Of a DNA stretch of 64,000 nucleotides, positions 25,709 through 33,998 are shown piece by piece; the first letter of the stretch is position 1, and each line of letters begins with the position of its first letter. The DNA is from Catenovulum sp052056295. GTDB lineage: Bacteria > Pseudomonadota > Gammaproteobacteria > Enterobacterales > Alteromonadaceae. Under the pieces are notes generated by a model. The model saw only the letters and a program-made list of their open reading frames with translations, had not been told where the DNA came from and ran no database searches. The stretch is taken from assembly GCF_052056295.1 (NCBI RefSeq), contig NZ_CP182493.1, positions 2,790,001-2,854,000 of the forward strand, written 5' to 3'. The position numbers and the translations under genes are program-made.

Positions 25709-27186
25709 AAGTAACCAACAATAGCGAATTTAAAATACCAGAAATGCGCCGCGTCAACCTGATTCATATGGTTGGCATTGGTGGTGCGGGTATGTGTGGT
25801 ATCGCTGAAGTATTGTTGACAGATGGTTATCGAGTATCTGGCTCAGATATCGCCGAAAGTGCCAATACACAAAGACTAACAGAGCTTGGCGCTGAAATTA
25901 TGATCGGCCACCGCGAACAAAATGTCGCGGGTGCTGATGTTGTGGTGATCTCTAGCGCGGTTAAACAAGATAACCCAGAAGTGGTTGCTGCAACCAATGC
26001 ACGTATCCCGGTGATCCGCCGTGCAGAAATGCTTGCGGAAATTATGCGTTATCGCCATGGCATTGCGGTTGCGGGCACACATGGTAAAACCACAACAACC
26101 AGTTTAATTGCAAGTGTGTTTGGCCAAGCTGAGCTTGATCCCACTTTTATTATTGGCGGGCGCTTAAACAGTGCACAAACTAATGCAAGATTAGGTCGTA
26201 GCCGCTATTTAGTTGCTGAAGCTGATGAGAGTGATGCGTCGTTTTTACATCTACAGCCTATGGTGTCTGTGGTGACCAATATCGAAGCCGATCATATGGA
26301 TACCTATGACGGTGACTTCGACAAAATGCTCGCAACTTACAAAGAATTTCTCCACAACCTACCATTTTATGGTTTGGCTGTGTTGTGTATTGACGACGAA
26401 AATGTTGCTAAGTTAGCCGAACAAATAGGTCGTAACTATATTACCTATGGTTTTAGTGAAAGTGCTGATTTCCAAATCAGCGACTTTAAACAAATTGGCA
26501 AACAAACCCACTTTGTGGTGAAACGCAATTTGCATAAAAACTTGCCGGATTTACAGGTTAAGCTCAATTTACCTGGTTATCACAATGCGTTAAATGCAAC
26601 CGCGGCAATCGCTGTCGCAACTGATGAAGGCATAGCAGATGCACAAATTTTAGCTGCATTAGATGCGTTTGCAGGCATAGGCCGACGTTTTGAACAATTG
26701 GGTCAATACCCAGTGGCTGATGGTGAAATTGAGTTTATCGACGATTATGGTCACCATCCAACTGAAGTTTTAGCAACCATTAAAGCGATTCGTGCTGCTT
26801 ATCCTGAACGACGTTTAGTCATGGCTTATCAGCCACATAGATATACACGTACACGTGATTTGTACGATGATTTTGTTCAAGTATTATCACAAGTCGATTT
26901 ATTGCTGTTATTAGAAGTATATAGCGCAGGCGAAGCCAGCATAGTTGGCGCGGATAGCCGCAGTTTATGTCGTTCTATTCGCCAACGTGGGGTGATAGAT
27001 CCTGTATATGTAGCAACGCCAGAGCAGTTGCCAGCCGAGTTGTCGAATATTTTGCAAGCGGGCGATATTGTCATTACCCAAGGTGCCGGCAACATAGGTG
27101 CCGTGGCTAAGTTATTAGAAACGCTCGCTTTTGATAAAGAAAAAATGCAGGCCTACAGTGCGCAGCAACTGGAGGATGGCAAATGA
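25705..27186 (+). CDS. murC: UDP-MurNAc-L-alanine ligase
   Basis: First Mur ligase, adding L-Ala to UDP-MurNAc. HMVGIGGAGMCGIAEVLL is the UDP-binding N-terminal loop, VAGTHGKTTTTSLIA the ATP loop, EADESDASFLHLQPMVSVVTNIEADHMD the central motif and DDYGHHPTEVLATI the C-terminal signature. 493 residues, of normal length. It overlaps both neighbours by 4 nt. Confidence 0.96.
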   Translation: MKVTNNSEFKIPEMRRVNLIHMVGIGGAGMCGIAEVLLTDGYRVSGSDIAESANTQRLTELGAEIMIGHREQNVAGADVVVISSAVKQDNPEVVAATNARIPVIRRAEMLAEIMRYRHGIAVAGTHGKTTTTSLIASVFGQAELDPTFIIGGRLNSAQTNARLGRSRYLVAEADESDASFLHLQPMVSVVTNIEADHMDTYDGDFDKMLATYKEFLHNLPFYGLAVLCIDDENVAKLAEQIGRNYITYGFSESADFQISDFKQIGKQTHFVVKRNLHKNLPDLQVKLNLPGYHNALNATAAIAVATDEGIADAQILAALDAFAGIGRRFEQLGQYPVADGEIEFIDDYGHHPTEVLATIKAIRAAYPERRLVMAYQPHRYTRTRDLYDDFVQVLSQVDLLLLLEVYSAGEASIVGADSRSLCRSIRQRGVIDPVYVATPEQLPAELSNILQAGDIVITQGAGNIGAVAKLLETLAFDKEKMQAYSAQQLEDGK

Positions 27187-28106
27187 GTGATATGAACACA
27201 CAATATCAAAAGGTCGCTGTACTGCATGGTGGTACATCTGCTGAGCGTGAAATATCTCTTAAATCAGGCAAAGCGGTTTTTCAAGCTTTGGTTAAGCAAG
27301 GTATTAACGCTGAGCTAATTGATACCAAAGTGACTTCGCCATTGTTGCTTAAACAAATGGGCTTTTCACATGTATTTATTGCTTTGCATGGTCGCGGTGG
27401 TGAGGATGGTGTGATTCAAGGTGTACTTGAATACTTAGATTTGCCTTATACCGGCAGTCGAGTATTAGGCTCTGCCTTGGCTATGGATAAAGTGCGTACT
27501 AAACAAGTATGGCAAAGTTGTGGTTTGCCAACGGCTAAATACCTGAGAGTCAATCCAAATATGCAATTGGATTTTGCCCAAATATTAGAGTCGCTAGGCG
27601 GCTGTGTATTTGTAAAACCAGCTCGCGAGGGCAGCAGTATTGGCATGAGCCGAGCGCAAACAGTAACTGAGCTGACAGATGCTGTTAGCAATGCGTTTGA
27701 ATTTGATTCAGATGTATTAATTGAACAATTTATCAATGGCCCAGAATACACAATAGCTGTGGTTGATGGCAAAGCTTTACCTGCTATTCGCACACAAACG
27801 GATCGCGGATTTTACGACTACGAAGCTAAGTATTTATCCAACACTACGCAATATCATTGCCCATGTGGTTTGAATGCTGAAGATGAAACTTATGCGCAAC
27901 AATTGGCGCAACAAGCTTTTGCTGCAGTGCAAGCAGACGGTTGGGGTCGAGTAGATATGATGCGTGATGCGGATGGTCAGTTTTATTTATTAGAAGTAAA
28001 TACAGTGCCAGGCATGACGGAAAAAAGTTTGGTGCCAATGGCAGCGCGAGCGACAGGTTTAGACTTTGAGTCTTTGGTTTTAAAAATATTGTCGTTGGCT
28101 AAGTAA
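27183..28106 (+). CDS. ddlB: D-alanine-D-alanine ligase
   Basis: An ATP-grasp enzyme that joins two D-Ala for MurF. VLHGGTSAEREISLKSG opens it. FIALHGRGGEDGVIQGVLEYLDLPYTGS is the family signature, VKPAREGSSIGMS the ATP-grasp loop and EVNTVPGMTEKSLVP the C-terminal metal site. 307 residues. The ATG used overlaps murC by 4 nt; a second ATG (MNTQYQ) lies three codons in. As the ligase of the division cluster it corresponds to DdlB by position. Confidence 0.93.
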   Translation: MSDMNTQYQKVAVLHGGTSAEREISLKSGKAVFQALVKQGINAELIDTKVTSPLLLKQMGFSHVFIALHGRGGEDGVIQGVLEYLDLPYTGSRVLGSALAMDKVRTKQVWQSCGLPTAKYLRVNPNMQLDFAQILESLGGCVFVKPAREGSSIGMSRAQTVTELTDAVSNAFEFDSDVLIEQFINGPEYTIAVVDGKALPAIRTQTDRGFYDYEAKYLSNTTQYHCPCGLNAEDETYAQQLAQQAFAAVQADGWGRVDMMRDADGQFYLLEVNTVPGMTEKSLVPMAARATGLDFESLVLKILSLAK

Positions 28107-28108
28107 AG

Positions 28109-28858
28109 ATGAAAACGGCTGTAGTGGAGTTTTTTAAACGCGCAGAGTGGCCGTTTTGGATTGGCGTAATATTTTTTATTGCTGTGTTGGTCAGTTGTGT
28201 GCGGTTAGCTTTTAAAACACAACAATGGTTGGAAGATGGCAGTCAACTGCCGGTAAAACGTTTGGTGGTTGAAGGCAACAACCAATATGTGACTAAGCAG
28301 GATGTTTATAACGCTTTATTGCCTATGTTGCAGCAGAGTTTTTACGCATTAGACGTAAACAAAGCACAACAAGCAGTAGAAAAAATTGATTGGGTGTATT
28401 GGGCGGCAATTCGAAAAGAGTGGCCAGATACACTGAAAGTAAATTTGGTAGAACAAAAACCAGTGGTGATTTGGAATAGCGATTTTTTGCTCAATCACAA
28501 AGGTGAGGTTTACCAAGCAAGGCAAGACAGGCTGCAAATAAGTTTACCAAACTTGTTTGGCCCAGAAGGCGAGGAACTAAAAGCATTAAAGCTTTTTACT
28601 GATTATTCAGAGTTGCTTGCATTGCACGGAATAAGCGCGGTTGAAATGACCATGTCAGAACGCTATGCGGTTGATATGGCATTAAACAACGGCATAAAAC
28701 TAAATCTTGGACGAGAAAATGGCGTTGCACGGATAAAAAGATTTTTAGAGTTTTATCCTGCCTTGGTGGAACAACATCAAGTAGAATATGTCGATTTACG
28801 CTACGACACGGGATTTGCGGTTGGGGAACAAATAAAGCTGCCGGAAACGGCTGGTTAA
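28109..28858 (+). CDS. ftsQ: Cell division protein FtsQ
   Basis: Bitopic divisome scaffold of the FtsQLB complex. A cytoplasmic tail of ~17 residues precedes one membrane segment (FWIGVIFFIAVLVSCVRLAF). Then comes the POTRA domain (LPVKRLVVEGNNQYVTKQDV) and the beta domain with WPDTLKVNLVEQKPVVIWN. 249 residues, slightly shorter than in E. coli (276). It lies 2 nt after ddlB and 14 nt before ftsA. Confidence 0.93.
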   Translation: MKTAVVEFFKRAEWPFWIGVIFFIAVLVSCVRLAFKTQQWLEDGSQLPVKRLVVEGNNQYVTKQDVYNALLPMLQQSFYALDVNKAQQAVEKIDWVYWAAIRKEWPDTLKVNLVEQKPVVIWNSDFLLNHKGEVYQARQDRLQISLPNLFGPEGEELKALKLFTDYSELLALHGISAVEMTMSERYAVDMALNNGIKLNLGRENGVARIKRFLEFYPALVEQHQVEYVDLRYDTGFAVGEQIKLPETAG

Positions 28859-28872
28859 TTGGCAGAGTAGAT

Positions 28873-30108
28873 ATGTCAAAAACATTAGAAAGAAATTTAA
28901 TCGTTGGCTTAGACATAGGCACGGCAAAAGTGGTTGCTGTGGTAGGTGAAATATTGCCCGACAATACAGTCAGTGTTGTTGGTGTTGGCTCGCACGCGTC
29001 TGAAGGTATGGACAAAGGTGGGGTTAACAATATTGAACTTGTGATCAAGTCGATAAAACGCGCGGTGCACGAAGCAGAAATGATGTCAGACTGCCAAATT
29101 TCGTCTGTGTATTTGGCGATCTCTGGTCGTCATATTAAGTGCCAAAACGAAAATGGCATGGTGACAATTCATGAAAAAGAAGTCACCAATGATGATGTTG
29201 ACAATGTTATTCATACTGCGAAGTCAGTGCCATTGCCTGCAGAGCGCATGGTGCTGCATGTGTTGCCGCAAGAATTCAGTGTGGATGTGCAAGAAGGCAT
29301 TAAAAGCCCTGTTGGTATGTCAGGTGTGCGTTTAGAAGCGCAAGTGCATTTAATTACCTGTGCCAACGATATGGCGAAAAACATTGTTAAATGTGTTGAA
29401 CGCTGTGGCTTAAAAGTAGAAGCCTTAGTTGCATCATCTTTAGCGTCTAGCTACGCAGTGTTAACCGATGATGAAAAAGAATTAGGTGTGGGTGTGGTTG
29501 ATGTTGGTGCTGGCACTATGGACTTAGTTGTCTATGCCAACAGCGCAATTCGTCATACCTCAGTTATTGCTGTCGCTGGTAATCAAGTGACCAAGGACAT
29601 AGCACAAATTTTTAGAACGCCGTTGAGTCATGCAGAACAAATAAAAATTAAGTATGCATGTGCACAAAGGCATATGGTGAGTTTGGAAGAGAGCATAGAG
29701 GTGCCTAGTGTAGGTGGTAGACCCGCACGCTCTATGTCGCGCCACACTTTAGCGGAAGTTGTTGAGCCAAGATATCAAGAGCTTTATGACTTAGTAATGG
29801 AAGACATTCGCAAGAGTGGTTGGGAAGAACAAATGGCTGCCGGTATCGTATTAACTGGTGGCACAGGCAAGATGGAAGGGGCAGTTGAATTAGCCGAAGA
29901 AGTTTTTCAAATGCCCGTCCGACTGGGTTATCCAGTCAAATTGAAAGGTTTAACTGAATATGTAGACGATCCTGTCTACGCCACCGCCATTGGTTTATTA
30001 CATTATGGCAAAGAAGACTTACAAGAGAAGTATGCAAACCATGATGAAAATCAAGGTGTAAGTAACTGGTGGCAGCGTATTCAGAGCTGGTTTAAGGGTG
30101 AGTTTTAA
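28873..30108 (+). CDS. ftsA: Cell division protein FtsA
   Basis: Actin-like ATPase that tethers FtsZ to the membrane. NLIVGLDIGTAKVVAVVGE is the phosphate-1 motif. GVGVVDVGAGTMDLVVY is phosphate-2, and AGIVLTGGTGKMEGA the adenosine motif. The C-terminal NWWQRIQSWFKGEF is the amphipathic membrane-targeting helix. 411 residues, near the usual 420. A strong ribosome site (AGGAG) for ftsZ follows in the 32-nt gap. Confidence 0.96.
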   Translation: MSKTLERNLIVGLDIGTAKVVAVVGEILPDNTVSVVGVGSHASEGMDKGGVNNIELVIKSIKRAVHEAEMMSDCQISSVYLAISGRHIKCQNENGMVTIHEKEVTNDDVDNVIHTAKSVPLPAERMVLHVLPQEFSVDVQEGIKSPVGMSGVRLEAQVHLITCANDMAKNIVKCVERCGLKVEALVASSLASSYAVLTDDEKELGVGVVDVGAGTMDLVVYANSAIRHTSVIAVAGNQVTKDIAQIFRTPLSHAEQIKIKYACAQRHMVSLEESIEVPSVGGRPARSMSRHTLAEVVEPRYQELYDLVMEDIRKSGWEEQMAAGIVLTGGTGKMEGAVELAEEVFQMPVRLGYPVKLKGLTEYVDDPVYATAIGLLHYGKEDLQEKYANHDENQGVSNWWQRIQSWFKGEF

Positions 30109-30140
30109 TTTTAAAAGCAGGTGTGTAGGAGAAAATAACT

Positions 30141-31313
30141 ATGTTTGATTTGATGAGTGAACATAACGACGAAGCAATCATTAAAGTGATTGGTGTTGGT
30201 GGTGGCGGCGGCAACGCTGTTGAGCACATGGTAAAACACACAATTGAGGGTGTTGAATTTATTACCGCAAATACAGATGCGCAAGCGCTACGCAACTCGT
30301 CTGCGGAAACTACCATTCAGTTGGGTCGTGACGTAACTAAAGGGTTAGGTGCAGGTGCTAACCCTGAAATTGGTCGTAAATCGGCAGAAGAAGATCGCCA
30401 AGTTATCCAAGAAGCCATTCGTGGTGCGGATATGGTGTTTATCGCTGCTGGTATGGGCGGTGGTACAGGTACAGGTGCTGCACCAGTTGTTGCTGAAATT
30501 GCCCGTGAAATGGGGATTTTAACAGTTGCTGTTGTGACTAAACCTTTCCCATTTGAAGGCAAAAAGCGTATGCAATACGCGGATATTGGTATTGAAGAAT
30601 TAGCTAAACATGTTGATTCATTAATCACAATTCCAAACGACAAATTATTAAAAGTACTAGGTAAAGGCACTAGCTTGTTAGATGCGTTTAAAGCAGCTAA
30701 CAATGTATTACAAGGTGCAGTTCAAGGTATTGCTGAGTTAATTACCCGTCCAGGTTTAATTAACGTTGACTTTGCAGACGTGAAAACAGTTATGTCTGAA
30801 ATGGGTACAGCTATGATGGGTACAGGTGTGGCTTCTGGTGAAGACCGTGCTGAAGAAGCGGCAGAAGCTGCAATTTCTAGCCCGTTATTAGAAGACGTGG
30901 ATTTAGCAGGTGCACGCGGTATCTTAGTAAACATTACTGCGGGTATGGATATCAGCATTGAAGAATTTGAAACTGTTGGTAATGCAGTTAAAGGTTTTGC
31001 ATCTGAAAACGCGACTGTAGTTGTTGGTGCGGTAATTGACGCGGATATGACTGACGAATTACGTGTAACTGTTGTTGCAACAGGTATTGGTGATACGCGT
31101 CCAGATATCTCTTTAGTACCAAACAACAAAGTAAGTTTAAATGAGCGTCCGGTTGGCAACTTCCGTAGTTCAGAAGTTGCTGCAGGCTCTGCAGCTGTTG
31201 CAATTGAAGAGCGTACAGCTGCGCCAGCGCATGTACCTGCAAGTGACTCAAATGCAGCGCAAAACTTAGATTATTTGGATATTCCAGCGTTTTTACGTAA
31301 GCAAGCAGACTAA
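30141..31313 (+). CDS. ftsZ: Cell division protein FtsZ
   Basis: Tubulin-like GTPase forming the division ring. GVGGGGGNAVEHM and the tubulin signature GMGGGTGTGAAPVVAEI form the GTP site. NVDFADVKTVMSEMG is the T7-loop region, and the C-terminal LDYLDIPAFLRKQAD is the conserved peptide bound by FtsA and ZipA. 390 residues. The variable linker is short. A preceding AGGAG ribosome site is well placed. Codon use looks more biased than in its neighbours, as expected of a highly expressed gene. Confidence 0.97.
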   Translation: MFDLMSEHNDEAIIKVIGVGGGGGNAVEHMVKHTIEGVEFITANTDAQALRNSSAETTIQLGRDVTKGLGAGANPEIGRKSAEEDRQVIQEAIRGADMVFIAAGMGGGTGTGAAPVVAEIAREMGILTVAVVTKPFPFEGKKRMQYADIGIEELAKHVDSLITIPNDKLLKVLGKGTSLLDAFKAANNVLQGAVQGIAELITRPGLINVDFADVKTVMSEMGTAMMGTGVASGEDRAEEAAEAAISSPLLEDVDLAGARGILVNITAGMDISIEEFETVGNAVKGFASENATVVVGAVIDADMTDELRVTVVATGIGDTRPDISLVPNNKVSLNERPVGNFRSSEVAAGSAAVAIEERTAAPAHVPASDSNAAQNLDYLDIPAFLRKQAD

Positions 31314-31331
31314 TTTCCTCAATAGAGGAAA
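31314..31331 (+). terminator. Hairpin directly after ftsZ
   Basis: TTTCCTC pairs with GAGGAAA around an AATA loop, right at the ftsZ stop codon. No T-run follows (ACTGTG), so it may stabilise the 3' end or attenuate transcription rather than terminate it fully. Confidence 0.4.
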
Positions 31332-31380
31332 ACTGTGTATTGTTTAACAAATATACAGTTTGTCAGTAACGCTTTATCGT

Positions 31381-31405
31381 TTGCACTGGTCTAATGTGTT
31401 ATAAT
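31381..31405 (+). promoter_or_regulatory. Extended -10 promoter of lpxC
   Basis: A perfect TATAAT at 31400-31405 preceded by TGT gives an extended -10 (TGTTATAAT). TTGCAC at 31381 is too close (13 bp) to serve as a normal -35. It implies an lpxC transcript separate from ftsZ, with a leader of about 110 nt. Confidence 0.65.
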
Positions 31406-31426
31406 GGACGCATAGTTTACATGTGC

Positions 31427-31491
31427 GCAACAGCTTATTAATTGTGCTGTTGCAAACAAACATGTGCTGCAACTTAAATTAGTTAAGTTGC
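31427..31491 (+). promoter_or_regulatory. Two-hairpin leader of lpxC
   Basis: Within the predicted untranslated leader, GCAACAG (31427-31433) pairs with CTGTTGC (31447-31453). GCAACTTAA (31469-31477) pairs exactly with TTAAGTTGC (31483-31491) around an ATTAG loop. GGAG, the likely ribosome site of lpxC, lies about 20 nt downstream. The function is unknown; RNA stability or translational control is possible. Confidence 0.5.
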
Positions 31492-31525
31492 GTGTAACAC
31501 ATACATTTGGAGACAAAATAGCCAT

Positions 31526-32437
31526 ATGGTAAAACAACGTACACTAAAAACGAGTGTGACTACGCTTGGGGTTGGTTTGCACCGAGGAGAAAAAGTCAGA
31601 ATAACACTGCGCCCTGCACCTGCTAATACAGGGATAGTATTTCGCCGTGTTGACTTAGATCCCGTGGTGGATATGCCAATATCTCCAGAAGCAGTCACTG
31701 ACACTACTATGTGTACCTGTATGACCAATGCAGACGGTGTAACTGTATCTACGGTAGAGCACTTAATGTCAGCTTTAGCTGGCCTTGGTATCGACAATGT
31801 TATTGTTGAATTAGATGCCAATGAAGTGCCTATTGTTGATGGCAGTGCTAGCCCTTTTATTATGTTGATAGAAGAGGCAGGCATTGAAGAGTTGAAAGCG
31901 GCGAAAAAGTTTATTCGAATTGATAAACCTATCCGTGTTGAAGTTGGCGATAAGTGGGCAGAAATTTTGCCGCACAATGGTTTTAAACTCGATTTTGCAA
32001 TTGAGTTTCCACACCCGGCCATTTCGTCTACCAAACAACATGTGTCTATGGATTTCTCAAGCCAAACTTTTATCACTGAAGTGTCACGCGCACGTACTTT
32101 TGGTTTTATGAAAGACTTTGAGTATTTACGTGCGAATAACTTGGCATTAGGTGCTAATTTTGACAATGCTGTGGTGTTAGATGAGTTCCAAGTTTTAAAT
32201 GCTAACGGCTTACGTTATGACGATGAGTTTGTTATGCATAAAATTTTGGATGCGATTGGTGATTTGTACATGGCAGGTTTGCCATTGTTAGGTCACTTCC
32301 GTTCATTTAAAACGGGTCATGCGTTAAATAATATTTTGTTGCGTGAAATACTAAAGCAAACTGATAGTTGGACTTTAGTTGAATTTAATCAAACTCAAAC
32401 CTCGCCATTACAGTTTATGGCGGCGTCTCCTGCATAG
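31526..32437 (+). CDS. lpxC: UDP-3-O-acyl-GlcNAc deacetylase
   Basis: Zinc-dependent deacetylase, the committed step of lipid A synthesis. The protein starts VKQRTLKTSVTTLGVGLHRGEKV. TVEHLMSALAGLGIDN holds a zinc His, and DEFVMHKILDAIGDLYMAG the second zinc-site region with the catalytic Asp. LLGHFRSFKTGHALNN carries further conserved His residues. 303 residues, as in E. coli. It is the last gene of the cluster, with its own promoter and terminator. Confidence 0.96.
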   Translation: MVKQRTLKTSVTTLGVGLHRGEKVRITLRPAPANTGIVFRRVDLDPVVDMPISPEAVTDTTMCTCMTNADGVTVSTVEHLMSALAGLGIDNVIVELDANEVPIVDGSASPFIMLIEEAGIEELKAAKKFIRIDKPIRVEVGDKWAEILPHNGFKLDFAIEFPHPAISSTKQHVSMDFSSQTFITEVSRARTFGFMKDFEYLRANNLALGANFDNAVVLDEFQVLNANGLRYDDEFVMHKILDAIGDLYMAGLPLLGHFRSFKTGHALNNILLREILKQTDSWTLVEFNQTQTSPLQFMAASPA

Positions 32438-32447
32438 TTTTGATATT

Positions 32448-32474
32448 AAACAGCTGCTACTTAGGCAGCTGTTT
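32448..32474 (+). terminator. Intrinsic terminator after lpxC
   Basis: AAACAGCTGC and GCAGCTGTTT form a perfect 10-bp stem with a 7-nt loop (TACTTAG), 10 nt after the lpxC stop, followed by the T-rich AGTTTATC. Confidence 0.75.
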
Positions 32475-32500
32475 AGTTTATCTATCCTACTTGAAGATAT

Positions 32501-32914
32501 ATGTTAAAAATTTCTAATACAGTTACTATCTTTGAGTCTGAAATCGAGTTTTCTGCTATTCGTGCTATGGGCGCGGGTGGGCAAAACGTTAACAAGGTTT
32601 CGAGTGCCATTCATTTACGTTTTGATATTAATCAATCGTCATTACCTGATTTTTATAAACAGCGTTTGTTGTCATTTTCCGATAGTCGCATCAATAAAGA
32701 TGGTGTAATCATTATTAAAGCGCAGTCGTTTCGTACCCAAGAGCAAAATAAACAAGATGCTTTGGAGCGTTTGTTGCAGTTAATTAAAGCTGCCACTGTT
32801 GTGCGTAAGGTGCGTAAAGCGACTAAGCCGACTAAGAGTTCGCAGCGAAAGCGTGTTGATGCGAAGAAGAAAAAAGGTTCGGTGAAAAACTTACGAGGTA
32901 AGGTGAGTTTTTAG
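32501..32914 (+). CDS. arfB: Ribosome rescue peptidyl-tRNA hydrolase ArfB
   Basis: A release-factor-like hydrolase that frees stalled ribosomes lacking a stop codon. RAMGAGGQNVNKVSSAIHLRFD contains the catalytic GGQ. The C-terminal tail is very basic (VRKVRKATKPTKSSQRKRVDAKKKKG), as needed to enter the empty mRNA channel. At 137 residues it matches E. coli ArfB (140). A short release-factor family paralog is the only alternative. It precedes repeat array B. Confidence 0.92.
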   Translation: MLKISNTVTIFESEIEFSAIRAMGAGGQNVNKVSSAIHLRFDINQSSLPDFYKQRLLSFSDSRINKDGVIIIKAQSFRTQEQNKQDALERLLQLIKAATVVRKVRKATKPTKSSQRKRVDAKKKKGSVKNLRGKVSF

Positions 32915-32962
32915 CGTTTTTCCAATGTATTGGAGCAGATTGCTGCTTGATCTGTGGCATTT

Positions 32963-33073
32963 GAGTCCATTCGAAGCATAATTTTATAAAAACGCTGTTC
33001 GCCAGTCCCTGGCCGCTCGCAAAAGGCATCCATGCCTTTTGAGGTTTTATAAAATTAGCGTTCAAATACACTC
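32963..33073 (-). repeat. GGA-loop hairpin element B1
   Basis: The outer stem is GAGTCCATTCGAAGCATAAT against the arm ending in ATACACTC. On the minus strand hairpin 1 is AAAAGGCATGGATGCCTTTT (perfect 8-bp stem; 33021-33040), the linker is GCGAGCGG, hairpin 2 is CCAGGGACTGG (33002-33012) and the tail is CGAACAGCG. Confidence 0.85.
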
Positions 33074-33160
33074 ATATCTAGCTGTTGTATTGCTGCTTAA
33101 TTTTATTCTTGTGAACAATGGTGAACTTGTAAATTGATCGCTATTTGATCTGTGGCATTT

Positions 33161-33275
33161 GAGTCCATTCGAAGCATAATTTTATAAAAACGCTTTTCGC
33201 CAGTCCCTGGCCGCTCCCAAAAAAAAGGCATCCATGTCGTTTGAAGTTTTATAAAATTAGCATTCGAATACACTC
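33161..33275 (-). repeat. GGA-loop hairpin element B2
   Basis: A copy of B1 with the same outer arms and short hairpin. Its long hairpin is partly decayed (GGCATCCATGTC on the plus strand) but the CATGGATG loop core is kept (33229-33236, minus strand). Confidence 0.8.
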
Positions 33276-33318
33276 ATATCAGGCTATTGTGTTGCTGCAT
33301 GAACTAGCAGCGATTCCA

Positions 33319-33451
33319 GTGTGCATGAGGTGTATGGGCGTGTTGCGAGCAAAACTTCACAAGGGAGGGATATCTTGTGTGAGCGGCTCAGGGACGAGTT
33401 AAAAGCGATTTTGCTCGCAATACCCCATATGCCTTATGCGAGGGATACTCC
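33319..33451 (+). repeat. GGA-loop hairpin element B3
   Basis: Its long outer stem pairs GCATGAGGTGTATGGGCGTG plus TTGCGAGCAAAA with TTTTGCTCGCAA and the ATACCCCATATGCC arm. Inside are hairpin 1 with stem CACAAG/CTTGTG and loop core GAGGGATA, the linker TGAGCGG, hairpin 2 CTCAGGGACGAG (CAGGGACG at 33389-33396) and the tail TTAAAAGCG. Confidence 0.8.
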
Positions 33452-33518
33452 AAGCATTTTGGTGACTTGTTCGGAATTCCCCATTTATATTATGGCTATA
33501 TTGCACCCACTCAGTAGA

Positions 33519-33986
33519 CTACTTCAAATTTATCAACCGTGACAACGCAGCTTGAATATTCTCCGGTAAATCTTGCATAGTGGCGGTTAAATCTTGCTTA
33601 GTTTTATCTGACAAAGTTTTTGCTGCTTTCTTACTTGAAGTCGCATATGAGGCAGAGCTTTCTTTAACTAAGTTAGAAGATGTCGACATGTTCGGGTCAA
33701 CTTGGCACTTAATACTGAATAAATCAGGGTGAGTTACTCTAAGTTGGCTCAATAACTGACTGCGACAAGCATTAAATTGCATTTGATAACTGGCATTTGG
33801 TAGGCTCAAAGTTAAAATACCACGCTCAAATTGCACTACTTTTATGCATTTTCGCAGCGAATTGGGCAAATTAAGCGCTAGCTCCTTTGAAATCTCGCTG
33901 GTATACTCGGGCTTAACATTTTTTTGCTGCCGATCTGGCCATTTTTGAGCCATGATCTGCGATAAATTTTTCGGTCTAGGTCGCAT
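33519..33986 (-). CDS. dciA: DUF721 replication initiation protein DciA
   Basis: 155 residues of the DUF721 family (DciA), the ancestral loader of the replicative helicase DnaB in bacteria without DnaC. The N-terminal domain (LRKCIKVVQFERGILTLSLPNASYQMQFNACRSQLLSQL) has the KH-like fold pattern of the family. The C-terminal third is Ser/Lys/Thr-rich and probably disordered. Its place between lpxC and the M23 peptidase/secA genes matches other gammaproteobacteria. It is divergent from the peptidase gene (12 nt) and convergent with arfB across repeat array B. Confidence 0.85.
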   Translation of the reverse strand: MRPRPKNLSQIMAQKWPDRQQKNVKPEYTSEISKELALNLPNSLRKCIKVVQFERGILTLSLPNASYQMQFNACRSQLLSQLRVTHPDLFSIKCQVDPNMSTSSNLVKESSASYATSSKKAAKTLSDKTKQDLTATMQDLPENIQAALSRLINLK

Positions 33987-33998
33987 TAACTAATCACT

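Larger units (their letters stand above)
32915..33518. repeat. Intergenic repeat array B between convergent genes
   Basis: About 600 bp between the 3' ends of arfB and dciA. It holds three hairpin elements (32963-33073 and 33161-33275 with GGA loops on the minus strand, 33319-33451 on the plus strand). The first two are copies sharing part of the upstream flank (TTGATCTGTGGCATTT) with a 198-bp period. Short open frames here follow the repeats and are not credible genes. Confidence 0.85.

Noticed and set aside
31381..31386. TTGCAC as the -35 element of lpxC
   Set aside because: The spacer to TATAAT would be 13 bp, too short; the extended -10 explains the promoter better.
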